This document shows positions 36,776 through 50,045 of a DNA stretch of 64,000 nucleotides, in pieces. Position 1 is the stretch's first letter, and every line of letters begins with the position of its first letter. The notes under the pieces are model-generated. The model saw only the letters and a list, made by a program, of their open reading frames with translations. It was not told where the DNA came from and made no database searches. The stretch is from Atriophallophorus winterbourni (Eukaryota; Platyhelminthes; Trematoda; Plagiorchiida; Microphallidae), in contig JACCGJ010003016.1 of NCBI GenBank assembly GCA_013407085.1, forward strand, positions 56,315 through 120,314, given 5' to 3'. The translations under genes and the position numbers were made by a program.

Positions 36776-39700
36776 ATATATACAAGAAACAGGATTATAC
36801 TATTTTCCCACCCAGACAGCCTGGTTCACAGCTTGCTAATCCGTTTTTTGTAAATTTTATACATGTTTCTATGGATGCATAATTTTTGGACTAATTCGGT
36901 CGATGTCCCTATAAATTCCATCTCACGCTATTTTAAAACTATAGGGTGCTTTTCCAGTATTTTATTTTTCGAAGCATGAATAAAAATTATTTGCATGTAT
37001 AAGGCTTAAGCGGAAATTAATATTTTTGTTTAATACTGGCTAATCTTGTCTGTCGCATTTACGCCTCACAATTTTGCGGCCAAGATCATAAACAGCAGTT
37101 TATGGAGGTCAAACTGGCTGGTTTTTTTATCTAAATAAATAAATATAAAAGATGTGTAGTTTCGGTTTATGTGTACCACAATGGAACTTATCAATAATTG
37201 ACAGGCAAATAAAAAAATATTATTTTGTTAGAAGAGAGCTTGTTTAAAATACACAAGTGTGTGGATTTTGTTAATCGATTATCTTTTCTCAAGTGCTGAC
37301 ACAGAATAAACATTTTCCAAGAAAGCAATCATGTTTATTAACAATTATAAAATCAATTACCACCATTTATAAAATTCTATATGCTATTTAAGCGTTCTGA
37401 GTGACGATACTCTAAAGATGACTTGCAATACTTGGTCAAGCTGATTTACGGTCTGAAAACATGGATATTTACCGTGACGATGATAATACCTCTTTTTAAA
37501 GATTTAAATTATATGTGTCCGACATTGATCAATTTGTTAGCTCAAAAGAATACAAAAGTAATATAAAGATTTTGTTGATGTCCAAAGTCCTACAAAACGC
37601 TAAAGACTGGATTAAATATGTAATTATTTACTAATTTGACAATTCAATTAAATATTCATTTTTCGGATAGAACTAAATGAACTTTTATGATTGATAAGAC
37701 GCAAACAATCTAAGCAAAAACTTTTAGCCGTTTACAGGAGCGTTAGGTATTTCTCTCACATAATCACAAATTCTGGTGATATCGGAATTAATTCTCACGC
37801 GAAAATCAAGTCAGATTCCCAAACTTGCGATATGCTATTCGCAATCCATTCCTACATGACTGGCAAGCGGTGTTCAGTGATTCATTGGAATTTTATTGCG
37901 TCAACCAGCATAACTATGTGGGGAATAAAACCATACATGGAACGACTTCACGCTGAGGCGGTTGAGATAACAAAGGCTGGTAAGAATGCTGTCAATAAGG
38001 TGGATGGGGCTGATATCTCCACAATCTGGCGTCCGGTCCTGCAGCGGATAAACATTAACGTGCGTAACCCCTAGTGGGCGCACCGATTACGCAATCGCGC
38101 TAATCTGTCAGCAGATGTCATTCACACCTGCCAAGACTAGAACAATTAAGGGATTATACGACACGTAGGGGTGGTGGTGCGTCAGTTGATATTGAACGCG
38201 CCTGTCCTTCTTAACGAGCGCAAAATCCACAATGGACTGTGCAGCTCTTAACAAGCGTATGATTGGTCAGGTGAATGCAATTTAAGCTTGATCCCTGTTC
38301 GTACTGACACCCTTGGTCTGACGAAGCTTCTGTGTCAGAAGCGAAACGTTACCCATAAAATACTCTCACAGATTCATTACAAACGGTTTGAGGGTGCATT
38401 ATTCAACACTCGCCAAATCCTTCGTCGTATAAATTAAACCTGTTGGTTTGCTGCGTTATTTAACGAGAAATTTGGTAGTGGAGTTAAAATTTTCATAATC
38501 ATCTGCACAGATGTTTTTGAATTTTGGTGTAACTATAGATGTAAGACGAAATAACATACAAATAGAAATAGAATAATAATACATAAGAAAAAATTGAAAA
38601 ATAGAGAAAAAATTGAAATAGAAAATAGGAATATATAAGAAAAACGATTTTGGACCTAGTGACGCTAAAAACGGTAATGTGCCTCGTGCCTATGTGAGAC
38701 GTAGCACGAATGATTTTATGCCTGATCAATCAGGCAAGAAACAACATATATCTTTATTTGAATTTATTTATAATATTACTGCTAGCAGTTGCCAATTGAA
38801 AGTTTTTAGTCTGCATACAAATAACTCGGGTTTACAATAAGCATTAGAAAGACCAATGTCCTTGGTCAACGGAACGTTTCGGCTCCATGATCACTGTTAA
38901 AACTGCCAGCTTGAATAAGAACATAATTTCATATATCTCGGTTAAACTATTGTGGATAACCTTTTGCTAGACACTGAGATTTATAAACAGATTCGCAGTG
39001 CATCTGCCCTTTTTTCGGTTTGAGCTTTCGTGTCTGAAGAAATAAATAATGAGCTGTTAAGACGAAGATGGTGGCATACACGCTTGCGTACTTTGTGTTT
39101 CACCGTATGGCAGTGAACCTGAATCATACACACAGGAAACGAGAGAGGACGGAACGTCTTCTGTTTACGGAACACTACTCGTATCATGAACATATGAACA
39201 ACGACATTTTTTAAAAGACATATAAAAGCAGTTGAGTATCCTACGAGTTAAAAAGAACTTAAAGCTTACTTTAGAATCACTGTTGAAGCGTCGCCAGCAA
39301 GCCTAAGAGGAGCAGATAATACTCTCAGCTGCTTACTCTAAATCAAACCGTCAGTGAGAAATTCACATCATTCGACCTGTTACTTCCTATGAGAAGTAAT
39401 AGAGAGATTATTCATCCCAAATCAGACTTTTTAATCATTCGAAAGGCAGTGTTGCACGAAAACCTCATACGCTCACGATGTACATCTATGGTTGACATTG
39501 ACCGAAGCAGGCTAACAGCAACCATACATCTAAAATTGATACAAATATTTAAATTTCTAAGAGATGATATTCTGTGATATCAATAAGGCTTTTTCGGAAA
39601 GAAGCCTTGGCATCCTTTTTCAAGACTCTACGATTTGCCAGACGTACATTATAAGTATTTCATATGAATACGTGTCGAAATATATGTTGGAAGTTTTTGT

Positions 39701-40190
39701 ATATCATGACTATTAATATATTTACAAATGACTCATATTTACCGCATCATCATGACATTTCGAAACATACAATGTTCGTACAATGTTCGTAGGGGTTACA
39801 ACTTTCTCTTAACTGTAGGAAATAATATCTCTTCGCTGCAACTGTCGGCAAAATTACGGTATGACTTAATAACAACCTGACCTAATTCAACTCTTTTCAG
39901 TGAGTCAATGACTTAGATATAGATAGATATATCAAACACGAAGCTGCAAAACGAGCCAAAGCAGAGATGTTTGTGCATAAATCTGTTAAAATTCGTACAG
40001 CTCTAAAGTTACTTAAACCAATATATACCGCGATTGTCAGAATATTGTTCCGATTTGTTCAGAATATCGCATTTAAACCTGGAGCTGTTTTCCTATAATA
40101 AAATTCGTGCTAGAAGGCGCTTAACTTTACAGAAAAACTAACAGAAAAGATCCAGTTTCTATAGGTTGATTCTAAATTCATCGCCAGTGT
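36776..40190. other. No gene recognised
   Basis: AT-rich. A 127-codon plus-strand frame at 37,691-38,074 is unassigned. Near 38,330 the block CTGACGAAGCTTCTGTGTCA followed by GAAGCGAAACG resembles repetitive sequence, but I cannot name it. Confidence 0.4.
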
Positions 40191-40430
40191 CTAAGATTCA
40201 AGATTCAAGATTCTAAGAGGCGATTTCATCGAAATCTTCAAAATACTGAAGGGCTTCTGGGATGTGACTGTAAAAATCTGTTTCAATAAGTGGTAAAGCC
40301 CTCAATCAAATGTCACAAATAAACGCTGTCGTCCAAACGCATTTTGAGTTTAAGTGTGATAAGCTTCTGTAATCAGCTGGCATTTCGGTAGGCGAGTTTA
40401 AAAGAGGTTTTGATGCCTCGTGAACACAGA
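40191..40430 (+). pseudogene. LINE RT C-terminal relic
   Basis: RGDFIEIFKILKGFWDVTV and then VGEFKRGFDAS resemble the ends of CR1-type polyproteins (RRLRGDMIEVYKIL..., FKRRLD). It is preceded by three AAGATTC units at ~40,193-40,213. Confidence 0.5.
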
Positions 40431-40684
40431 TCTTCTAAGCCCTAATTTTCCGAATAAACGATTGGCTATGCATGAATTACCACTGAGAAATTTTATGATT
40501 TTTATTTGCATTATTCTGTGTTTTAATGGTAGTTCCGGGACGAATTTTGTTTGTTTCGATCGCTGCATATATTTTAGCTTTATATACAGTTTTTGTGAAT
40601 ACAAATTTACTGCTGCTCGGAGTTGTAACAACATTGTTTTACTGTACCTAACAATGTACCTTGATACACACTTTCCGTTGATTC

Positions 40685-41265
40685 GTGTTCCGTGATTGCT
40701 TCCACTGTACCCTCGTGCACATTTTGGCTACCGCGATAAAACATCCATCTCCTGTGCCTTTTCTCCAACATTCTTGGGGACATTATTGTAGTGGTCAGTC
40801 TACTACAGAGTCGCTCAGAACAATACGTAGACTATTGAGCCACCTAGTGAAGGAACTGGTTGTTATTGACAATGTCATCTTAATGGCCCTGATAGAAGCA
40901 GGAAATGTAGTTAAATACAGAACGATTGTACCAGATTACGATGATTCAGAACGTCCAGCAGCGCTCTACCAAAACGTCATTTTTGTTATTTAGACCAAAC
41001 TGTGTTAGCAAGCACGTAGTTAGCAGACAACTACTGATAACTCGTAAGTGGCTTAAGCCACACCAAAACCTCAGTACTGGTGACTTAGTCCTACTATCAA
41101 ATTAAGACTGTCCTCGAGATGAGTGGTCAACAGGCTTAGCAAGTATCGCCATTCCGGGACTTGACGGTTTCGTCCGACAGGTGACGTCCAAAACTGCTAA
41201 AGGCCTATTTGGAATTGACGTGAGAACACCGTGTCTCCTCGAGGATACTGCTCATTGACTATGGT
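40685..41265 (+). pseudogene. BEL/Pao integrase relic
   Basis: IRRLLSHLVKELVVIDNVIL, RTIVPDYDDSERPAALYQNV, then with frame changes VSRQLLITRKWLKPHQNLST, GDLVLLSN, GLDGFVRQVTSKTAKGLFG. This order matches the integrase C-terminus of BEL/Pao elements. No intact ORF and no LTR found. Confidence 0.65.
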
Positions 41266-43880
41266 GCATTACAAACTATTTCCTTGTATAAATTGGTACA
41301 TGAAAAATTGATTCCTCTAGATTCAGGTAGCATGCGGTGGCAGAACTTAGTTGTTCATGGGCAATGTGAAAATTTCTGGCAGTTTGGTCATGGATTACCT
41401 AGTCAATGTCCCATATTCTGAACACTATTTCTGGACATAATAATCCCAGTTATAATTTTAAATGAATATGCTGCATTGATCACGACATTTGCAATATGAG
41501 TAATCATTCGAGTTTAAGTATGGTATTTAGAATAGATATTGTTTACTATAATGCGGTGGGTTAAGAGATGGATGAGTATCAAACGAACATTTTTCACGGA
41601 CCTGTCAAAAAGGAGCATTTCACAGCCTTCACTAAGCTTTATATAGTGAGAATTAAGGTTTACCTATTGAGGTTACTAGTCTGCAAGTTAGACGTGCATG
41701 CATGTTGGGCATATTTTGTAAGTCCGTAGCTTCCTCCTCGGACAGTGTATATGTGATATTCACTTCAAGTTCAACAGTTTAACTGGACATCATGGAAGCC
41801 CTCGTTTTTCTTTTCTCCCCCAATTTGTAAATTTCTTTTTTCCCCACTGACATATTTTTTCTCTCAGAATGATCTTACTTTAGTTCCCACCTTGTAATCG
41901 GATTTTTTAAAATTTTCCGCTATGTTTTGATAGGAGTAATTTTGCTTTGGGCTGTGCCTTTCCGATTTATGATGTCGAATTGTGTTGTAATTTATTCTGA
42001 TTTTCAGTGTTTAATGTAATCATTTGCTGTTATATATATTTCTTTAGGACCGCTATTTCAATAGAGGAATTTTCTTGTGCAAATAAATGTGTATAACAAC
42101 GTGTTGACAATTCTAGGTATTTATATGTAAGGCAAAGTCAGTTCTAACGTTCGTGCCTTATAGATATCGTCCGTGGGTGGGCGATACATTCACTTGACAT
42201 AATACGTTGGTTATGTTTATGCTGTTTGTTCGACTAAAGGCATACGAAAAAGGGTCAAAGTATGACTTTAGCTGATTGACACCTGGCAGGTTTGTAGATG
42301 AGCATCTCCTGTTCTCGTCTTGAAAGAGATTTTCAAAAACAGTAAATATGACGCTAAAACATTTGTTTAACCATTCTAAGAATTATAAAGGCGCCTGAAA
42401 TACAGCTGTTATATTAGAGTGATTCCTTTACCCGAGCCTGACAAAACATAATGAGCGTCACATGTCTTTGAGGGCAACTTATAAGTTCCAGCAATTTTAT
42501 TACACTCTCGGGTACAGTCGTCTGATTCCTTCGTCGGATTTAACAAAACAGCTTGCAATGTTATAGGCTGTTTTCGAAAGTTTTGTTTAGGATTAGTTAT
42601 AGTAAAGATAAAGCCGATGGATTATGTTCAATTTCAAATGCCTCACTGAAATTTTGAGTATATTTTTTAGATAATTCAATTACCTGCTTCCGTTAGTTAT
42701 TCTGAACATTTTTGACAAATTTGGTTACTATTGCAATCTTGTCCACCACCGTCTTTCTGACGTTTCTCTGTCGTGTATTAGTGCATGGTGTCTAACCCAG
42801 CCTCGTAGCTGGAATCTCGGCTTCAGGCAGCCATCGAAAAAAGGAGATATTATGAAGCTCATCAAATAGCGTGATAAATCTGGTATATCTCGTATCTCTT
42901 TGGGGAAACTTATCTAGACAGTAAATTAGAATTACTGGAGAAGGAAACTACGAATAAAAATGGATTCACACTCTCAACAAGATTTGTTAACTTGTAAAGT
43001 GCGCTTTTGGTGAAGGTTATTGCAGCAAGATCGGAAAACAAATTTTACCAATTGGTGGATAATGTGCTACCAGTAATCACTGGGAAACCGTGCAAAACCG
43101 GAAAAGAATTTTTCAACTGAATTTCACCTGGACTATGCTGCTGATAGAGAGAGATGTTTCACCCTCTGTTATTTATCAAGAATAAGAAGAGAATGTGAGT
43201 TCAAGGTTAACGTTAAAGTTTGCTTCTTACGACATTTTTGATATTGTTCACGATTTCCGAGCTATATTAAGATTATTAAACGAAATTTTATTAAATTTTC
43301 TAAGGATTCGAACATGGTCATTGTAAGAGACATGCTAAGTGTTATATAGCTTTGAAATTCTTCTTTTTCCTTTTTCCTTTCGACTTTTATAAAATACTGA
43401 TTTTTGTGACTTGCATTTGGTTTTGATTATTATTTCTTAATAATTAAGATGTTGAACCTTGATTTTGTAATTGTCTTATTAGAAATCTTCTTTTCACATA
43501 TTTGGTGAACCTTTTGTTTTAATTCATTGTTTATGCCATTGTCGGCCATTGTTGTTGAATTTGGTTGCCATTTTGGGCATTTAAATTTTTGACACCAATT
43601 TGAGTATCTAGTATTTGATGAACATTTTAACGATAATTTTATCCCTTGACATTTATAATTTGGCAGTCTATCTTGTCAGCATTGGCTGAATTTATTGTTG
43701 TCATTTGGAACATTTAAGCATTTTTGGCTCACATCATTTGTCCAACCCGGTACAGTTGAGGTTTGTCCATTGTTGTTGTCTATTAATCTTGTTAATAGAA
43801 CCGGAGTAAACTCGCATCATTGTTTTGAATTGTCGGAATAAGAAACGGGTGGTCTACGCGTTAACCAACGACTTTAGTCG
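41266..43880. other. No gene recognised
   Basis: Mostly AT-rich. 43,085-43,165 resembles 62,985-63,045 (CTGGACTATGCTGCTGATA / TTGATTATGCTGCTGATATA), which suggests a shared repeat, possibly the 5' part of LINE-E. Confidence 0.4.
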
Positions 43881-46800
43881 ATACAGTCATGACTCTCAAT
43901 GCTGCAAAGCATATCATGCAGCATCGACTGCAAGGATGTCTCAAGAGAATTTGGGCACCGCTACCTAATCTAAGGATTCTTGTCTCGTGTGTTCGAAGCA
44001 GGCTGCCGATAACGCTCAAACTGTTCAATGTGAAATATGTTCAAACAAGATGCATATTTGATGTAAATGAATGAAGATAGAGATGTATCACTGGCTCCAG
44101 GGGAACTGGTGCGATGTCATTCGCGGCACATATAAGATATGCCTTTCACCGACTGGTGTTAAGTTAGCAGATAGTCAGCTTCTACTCAACAACTCTTCTG
44201 ATAAAATCTCTAGAAGCCTTAATGAAGTAAACTTAGTGACTGACTTTAAAATGTGTGCAATGACCACCTATTTTGTGTGGATCAAGCTTGAGTGCTATCC
44301 GAATCTGTGAGCACTTTTGTGGAAGTTACTTCCTCAATTGCACTCCGTTCAAAAAATGGATTCAGTTCTGACGGTGCAAAGTATGCTCATGAATTCATCG
44401 ATGTCGAGAAGCTACTGCAGCCGGCTCACGTAATCAGTAACAACGACAAGAGTTTTACCACCGACGAGAGTAGAAAATCCCGCTTCATTCATAATGCGCA
44501 AGAACATTATGAAGATTCGGCGATTGACGGGATTAAACAGCAACGCCATTCCCTAAACTATGTTCTTGCCCCCCTTATCGACGAATGGAAAAAGGGTCCA
44601 ACGTTACACACAGTATTTCGTCTAGGCCGCAGGGCAATGCCAAGTGATCGGCCCAAACGTTTAAAGATTGTGTTAGACTCTGCAGAGCAAGTGATAAAGA
44701 GAAATTACAGGTTGAAAGGTAGCGAAATTGGACTCCGGCGTGATTTCTATGCGGAGGATCATTTAAAGACGCGAAAAGCTAATCAGCAGATTAGCAGGCG
44801 CAGGGCAGCAGGAGAAACGAATTTGTGCATCGTGAATTTTCTGATTAAGGACGTGTCCAAAACGTTTGTTGAGAGCCTCTGATGATATGCATTTAAAGTG
44901 CTCAGGATATTTAAAAGTGATCTAATTTTACCCAATGATTTTGAGAAACAAACTTAATGAACTTTTCTTTATCAGATTATGCAAGGCACTCTGGCGATTT
45001 TTGCAGCGACGAAACCTGTCTGTCTCCAGAATAGGATGATTCCAAACTGGACATACCTGCGTATAGAATCAATCGCTGTGATCGAGCAACCGCTACAATC
45101 GGTAGTGGGCCACCGTGCTATATTGTTCTCAGCAGACTGCCTGTCTAAATTAAAGCCTATGGTTCCGTATAGGGACTGCAGCTTTATTTGCCACAATAGG
45201 TGTCTTATATTGTTTACTAAATATTCAAACACATACCCTGATATCACAGTAGGGTAGATCTCCAAACTGTTTGATTTTGATGGTATTTGCATTGATTGGG
45301 TTTCGCAAGAAATCGGCTCTGTAACATTTAAAAGGGACTCATTGGACTGCGTAGTTGACCTGGGGATTGTGAAGCATTTTCCTTACCGAAAAGAGTAGGA
45401 CCTACTAAGTATGATTCAATTTTGAATTTAAAATTTACTCCAGTGCTGACCGATGTTACTCAACTGCAGATTGAATCTCCATGTGGTTGTAGTAACAATG
45501 CCACCTTAAGTGTTCCATGGAAACGTAACAGTCGCTATGCACAAGATCCCGTTAACAAGATGAATTTTTTTGGAACATGGACGCGGATAAGTTACGTGAT
45601 CTTTCCACTTCTCTTGATTATTCTTTTGATCAATTTGATTATGCTAAAGATTGTTAGATGGTGATCCAGAAATATATATCGACAGTTATTTAGGTGGATG
45701 TTCCGTTGTCAAAGCGTCGACGTAGGCGAAATGTTAACTTTGGTTTGATAAGGAGGTACGGAACGTTATGTGGCATCGATGATGCCTGTGGTCGCTATTC
45801 GTGAGCCGTAGAATCTCCACCCCCTACGACAAATATAGGCAATCTAGGAAACCCTACACGGGTGTATAAGGAAGCACAAGTTTGCTGTAAGAGCAGAGAT
45901 TGGTTGACGGGTCTATTTGTGCAACAAAACGCTAATTTGCAAACATTCGTCGCCGCATAAAGGGATCGCCAACATACCTAATCTTATGGATAATAGTGGG
46001 GTAGACTGATGAGGATAGCTTGAAAGCTAAAGCCCTGGCTAAGCAATATGCCTCCATGTAGTGTCTGGAAGACAGCGATACCCCTCCTCTTGCTAAGATC
46101 AATGAGCTTCTTCCTAATCTTGATGTTGATTTAGGGACGGTTATACTTCTGTTGGAAAACGTAGACGCACAATTCGCGCAAGAACCATACGGTATAATTC
46201 CGTTAATTTTCTAACAATCTTAGATGTCCTGATGGCTAGGTTCTCTAAATACTGTTTTATTAGGGTTCTTACCCCAGGAATGGAAACATGGTGTTATAAA
46301 ACCTATGTATAAGAGTGGAATCCGTAGTTGTCCCGCAAATTATGACCGGTCACACTGACGTCTGCGATCGAAAATGATTTAGAGAATTTGATCATAGTCA
46401 AAATAGAGAAATTTTTATCAGAGTGTGGGCGTTGTTGCCCACAAAAACATGAATTCATCAGAAATCGCTCATTCATACGTAGCTTGCTTTATGTGCAACA
46501 AATCTGGTGTACTTTGATTTGTTCTGGTCAAGCGGTTGATCTTGTTTTCAACGTTCTTAGTAAGTCGATAGACCGTGTGCCACATCACCGATTGCTTGTC
46601 AAGCAGGAGGATCTAAGTATCCAAGGGAGTCTTCTTAAGTGGATCGAGACAATAATTTCAGGGAGGTCAAACCGTGTGGAGCCGAATGGCGTTTTGTCTT
46701 CAGAGGTGATAGCGAGATCAGGTGTGCCACAATGAGGTGTACTACTCCTGTTGGTAATCAAGAATTTCGTAAGCGATCTTCCAGACGCGGTAGCCGTTGA

Positions 46801-47530
46801 TTGACTTTTATTCGCGATTATCTAAAACTCTGAACCTCTGTCGGTTTCCGCGATGGTCACGAGCAACTCCAACGAGCAGTTGTTGACATAGTCAAATGTA
46901 CAAATCGCTGGTCACTACCTATAAATTAGGATAAGACAGTTGTCATGCGAATATGCTTTGGTGAAACGGCTGGAGAATACTTTCTGGGAATTAAGCATTT
47001 TAGAGCGGCGACAGTCAAAACTGAATTGGTGATTCTGCTCATGGATTCCTTGAAGTCGAATAACGGACACTAGCCTGGTAATGGGCAGCGCTACCAAAAT
47101 GCACTGCGATATTCGGCGTTCATTTGCAGTAATTACCCCGCATGTCAGACGCTCTTCTCCGTCCACGTCCGTCCTCAATTAGAATATGAGCTACCCTTTG
47201 TAGTTCCTCCATATAAAGGCGAAAGTTACTCCTTGAAAAAGGTACAAAAGATGGGGGCTAAGATGGTTTGTGGTATGGCCACCTCGTTTACGAGGATAGA
47301 CCGAGCTTACTGAAAAGTAACCTCCTAAGAACTTTGAAGAAAAATGGTTTGATCTGCTCTTGACAAGCAGCATTCTTCTCGGTCAAAATGTGCAACGGGT
47401 TCCTTCAGTTCTTTCTATTAGTATGTGAATCGAATACTCGTGGACATGAACTTAAGTTGCAGAATCCTAGAAGGATTAGGATGATAAATGCGACCACGCT
47501 ACTCACGCGGATGGTGAACAAATAGGAATC
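43881..47530 (+). mobile_element. LINE-E: heavily decayed CR1-like LINE
   Basis: In order: an ORF1-like stretch (44,292-44,882; LHTVFRLGRRAMPSDRPKRL, RRDFYAEDHLKTRKA); endonuclease pieces (DDSKLDIPAYRINRCDR near 45,040; DSLDCVVDLGIVKHF near 45,340); RT pieces (LPQEWKHGVIKPMYKSGIRS near 46,280; ARSGVPQ near 46,720; FVSDLPDAVA near 46,770); and the C-terminal region (HVRPQLEYELPFVVPP near 47,165). There are many stops and frameshifts. It is a different family from LINE-A, B and C. Confidence 0.75.
44292..44882 (+). pseudogene. LINE-E ORF1 remnant
   Basis: 196 codons open. The C-terminal half, VFRLGRRAMPSDRPKRLKIV followed by YRLKGSEIGLRRDFYAEDH, fits the RRM/C-terminal-domain pattern of LINE ORF1 proteins (FRxGR...RPxKVxF...). 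The upstream half is not recognised, and the start codon is uncertain. Confidence 0.6.
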
Positions 47531-48130
47531 ACTACCAGGGCTCAGTCTTGGGGCCGTTGCTGTTCCTCATGTTCATTGATGATCTAGCTTACTAACATCG
47601 CTCACCCTGATATATGTTTGCTGAAGACTTGAAGATTTTAGGTAGGTCGGATAAATTCTATATGATAAATAACTTAGAAGCTGTGACAACATTTGCGGTT
47701 AAGTGTTACCTTTTGCTCAGCCCAGAGAATAGACACTTGCTCTCTAAACTGGCAGGCAACATGATTGTCTTTACGCCTTAACCCCACAAGGAGTTTCGTA
47801 TGGTAAAATCTAACAATGGATCATACTCCCTTCAAACTTGAAGTTGGCCGACAAATGTGCTGCTGCGGATAAAAGCTACAGAAGGGAACTCTTTCGACTA
47901 TGTTGAGTCCTCACATGCAGATAAACTGAAGTGCTGTTTCCCCTCTAGAAGTCAATAGTTAGGCTACATCTAGAATACTCTATTTAAGCTTGGAGGTCGT
48001 ATTACCATAAGAATATAGTGCAGCTAGACGAGGTGTAGAAGCTGGCTATTCGCATGATCGGTGTTCTAGTATGCAATAACTATGAAAATCATCTATTAGC
48101 TTAGGAGGCAGATTAGGGTATCTAATTGAG
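47531..48130 (+). mobile_element. Second LINE-E-like fragment, 5'-truncated
   Basis: It restarts inside RT motif B/C: LGPLLFLMFIDDLAY, then MFAEDLKILGRSDKFYMINN and VRLHLEYSIQAWRSYYHKNI. LINE-E already reached its C-terminal region by 47,530, so this is a separate copy placed head to tail. It is broken by many stops. Confidence 0.65.
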
Positions 48131-48143
48131 ACCTTTAAAGTTG

Positions 48144-48875
48144 TTAACAGATAAGGACTCGCAGGATTCCGTCGATGAAACGTTGGAAAGTTTGTGCAGC
48201 ATTTCTCAGACCAGAGGGCATTCGAGTAAATTCGTATAAGGCGGATGGAGTAGTGATTGCCATTTTAGGTATATCTTTCTTGGATACCGGGATGTGGTAG
48301 TAAGTACGGACAAGATCACGCTTAGTAAGAATAGTTGTGGCAGAACGATTCAAAGGAAAATCGTGCATGTGTGGTACTGGGTATCTGTCTGGCACCGCTC
48401 GGTTGATAAGAGCGCGATAGTCGCCACATTGCCTCCAGTCATCTAAGGTCTTCTTAAAAACCATATGTAGTTGTGACGAACAGGAGCTGGAGAAAGGTCG
48501 GATGATTCCAAGTTTTAGCATGTGCTCGAATTCAGTTCTTGCAATTTTGAGTTTGGAAGGATGAAGTCGCCTAAGTTTAAAAGAGACAGGTGGTTCGCTA
48601 GTGACTATGTGGTGTTTCATTGAATGGGTCGCTCTGTCGGTCGGTCGTAAGGGTTGCATGATGTATGGGAATTCCTGCAGTATAGAAATAAGTGTCAAAG
48701 TTTCTGGAGTGAGAGCCTTGATGCCAGAGGAAATGGCATCAGTAATGATACCTGACACCATTAAAGAGGTTGTCGTATCCCCTAATCTCCGATTTTTCAC
48801 TTCTACAGTTAGACCGAAGTGAGACAAAAGGCCAATTACGATTATGATGCTTATAACCTCCGCGATGATAATCAC
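48144..48875 (-). pseudogene. Ty3/gypsy reverse transcriptase, truncated
   Basis: 243 codons open: VSFKLRRLHPSKLKIARTEF, MLKLGIIRPFSSSCSSQLHM, WRQCGDYRALINRAVPDRYP, VPHMHDF, LVRTYYHIPVSKKDIPKMAI, YEFTRMPSGLRNAAQTFQRF. These are gypsy RT blocks 1-4. The frame ends at FIDGILRV, just before the expected YxDD catalytic motif, so the enzyme cannot be functional. Protease and gag follow upstream on the same strand. Confidence 0.85.
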
Positions 48876-48889
48876 TCACGTGAATCTGC

Positions 48890-49200
48890 GTTTTAGTCCT
48901 AAATTGAGGGTTAGAAGGCGTTGGCCGTAAGTGTTAATACTAGTGCCATTTGCCGCATGAAGAGTGTAGGACGACTATTTTGAGGATTCGGATGCTGGAG
49001 GTATGACGCTAATTTCAGTGCCAGTATCGACTAGGAAACGAAGGCCACTCGATTTGTCCGTAACGTAGAACAGGTGACTCGGGTTTGGTGGGCCGTGTAC
49101 AGTAGTCACCGTTACTGGCTTACCCTTGATTTTGAAGGTTTTTGAACATGAAGAGATGCATTTTGAGGCTTTATCCCCATATCTATTGTGATACCAAGAA
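48890..49200 (-). pseudogene. Ty3/gypsy zinc knuckle and protease
   Basis: WYHNRYGDKASKCISSCS resembles the C-YH-G-A-C knuckle of trematode gypsy gag, then RFLVDTGTEISVIPP is a retropepsin-like active site (DTG). A stop interrupts the frame after PPASESSK. Confidence 0.72.
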
Positions 49201-49252
49201 TTCTTGATGATCGAAATTTAGATTTTGAGCGTGGTCGGTCCGAAGATTTCGG

Positions 49253-49609
49253 CTAATGCAAGTTTTCCACAAGAGTTACTTCAGCAACTTGTTTGTTTGA
49301 TTTCGAACAGGGACAGTGAGAATTGATGGGTGTAGAAGCTACCGTAATTTGGACGGCGCTCTTTGCTTCGAGTAAACTATCGGCCACTTGTGTTAGTTCG
49401 TCTAATGATACTTGAGTACTTGAACCAGCAAGCACTTGGCAAATGTCAGTTGGGAGGTTCCTAAGCCACAAGAATTGGAAAATGCTCTGGTCAATCCTTT
49501 TGACTCCAAGTAGCTCTCTCATCTGGCGAAGAAGCTGAGATGGATTTTTTATCACCGCGAGCCATTTTGGAAATAAGGATGTCGAGCTTCTTTTGGTCGG
49601 AAATACCAA
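49253..49609 (-). pseudogene. Ty3/gypsy gag fragment
   Basis: SQLLRQMRELLGVKRIDQSI, FLWLRNLPTDICQVLAGSST and LDELTQVADSLLEAK match the C-terminal part of gypsy gag. It is in the same orientation and order as the protease and RT below it, so 48,144-49,700 is one element without recognised LTRs. Confidence 0.75.
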
Positions 49610-49699
49610 TTATATCTATTAATGCGCATTTGAGATTTCAAATGGCTTCTCCTCAGGCATAGCATAAATAAAATCACTGACCTCCTCAGCTAGGTAGAG

Positions 49700-50040
49700 A
49701 GGGAGCAGGAGCACTGCAATCGAATGCATAGCTATACAATACTGTGTGCTGTGCGGTCGCATTATTCTGTGCTCTTGCGTTTTTGAATCTACTTCACTCC
49801 CATCTCGTCCTATCTGGATAATTTTTACCTTTTTGAACTCCTCTTAACACAAGCATTGTTTTCATACCATTTTAGGAGACAGAACAAGCAATTTTAGAAA
49901 AATCAGTTTTCTACATTCTGAACCAAACTAGACCTACTCGGGCAAGTTTGTGTGCAACACTGAATATTTGATTGAGTTTGCCACCATTCGAAAGGGCTCG
50001 CTTTCCCACTTCGCTTGACACATTGGACCGGAAAATCAGA
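49700..50040. other. Junction region between gypsy block and LINE-B
   Basis: No protein recognised. It may contain the upstream end of gag and the 5' UTR of LINE-B. Confidence 0.35.
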
Positions 50041-50045
50041 TCCAA

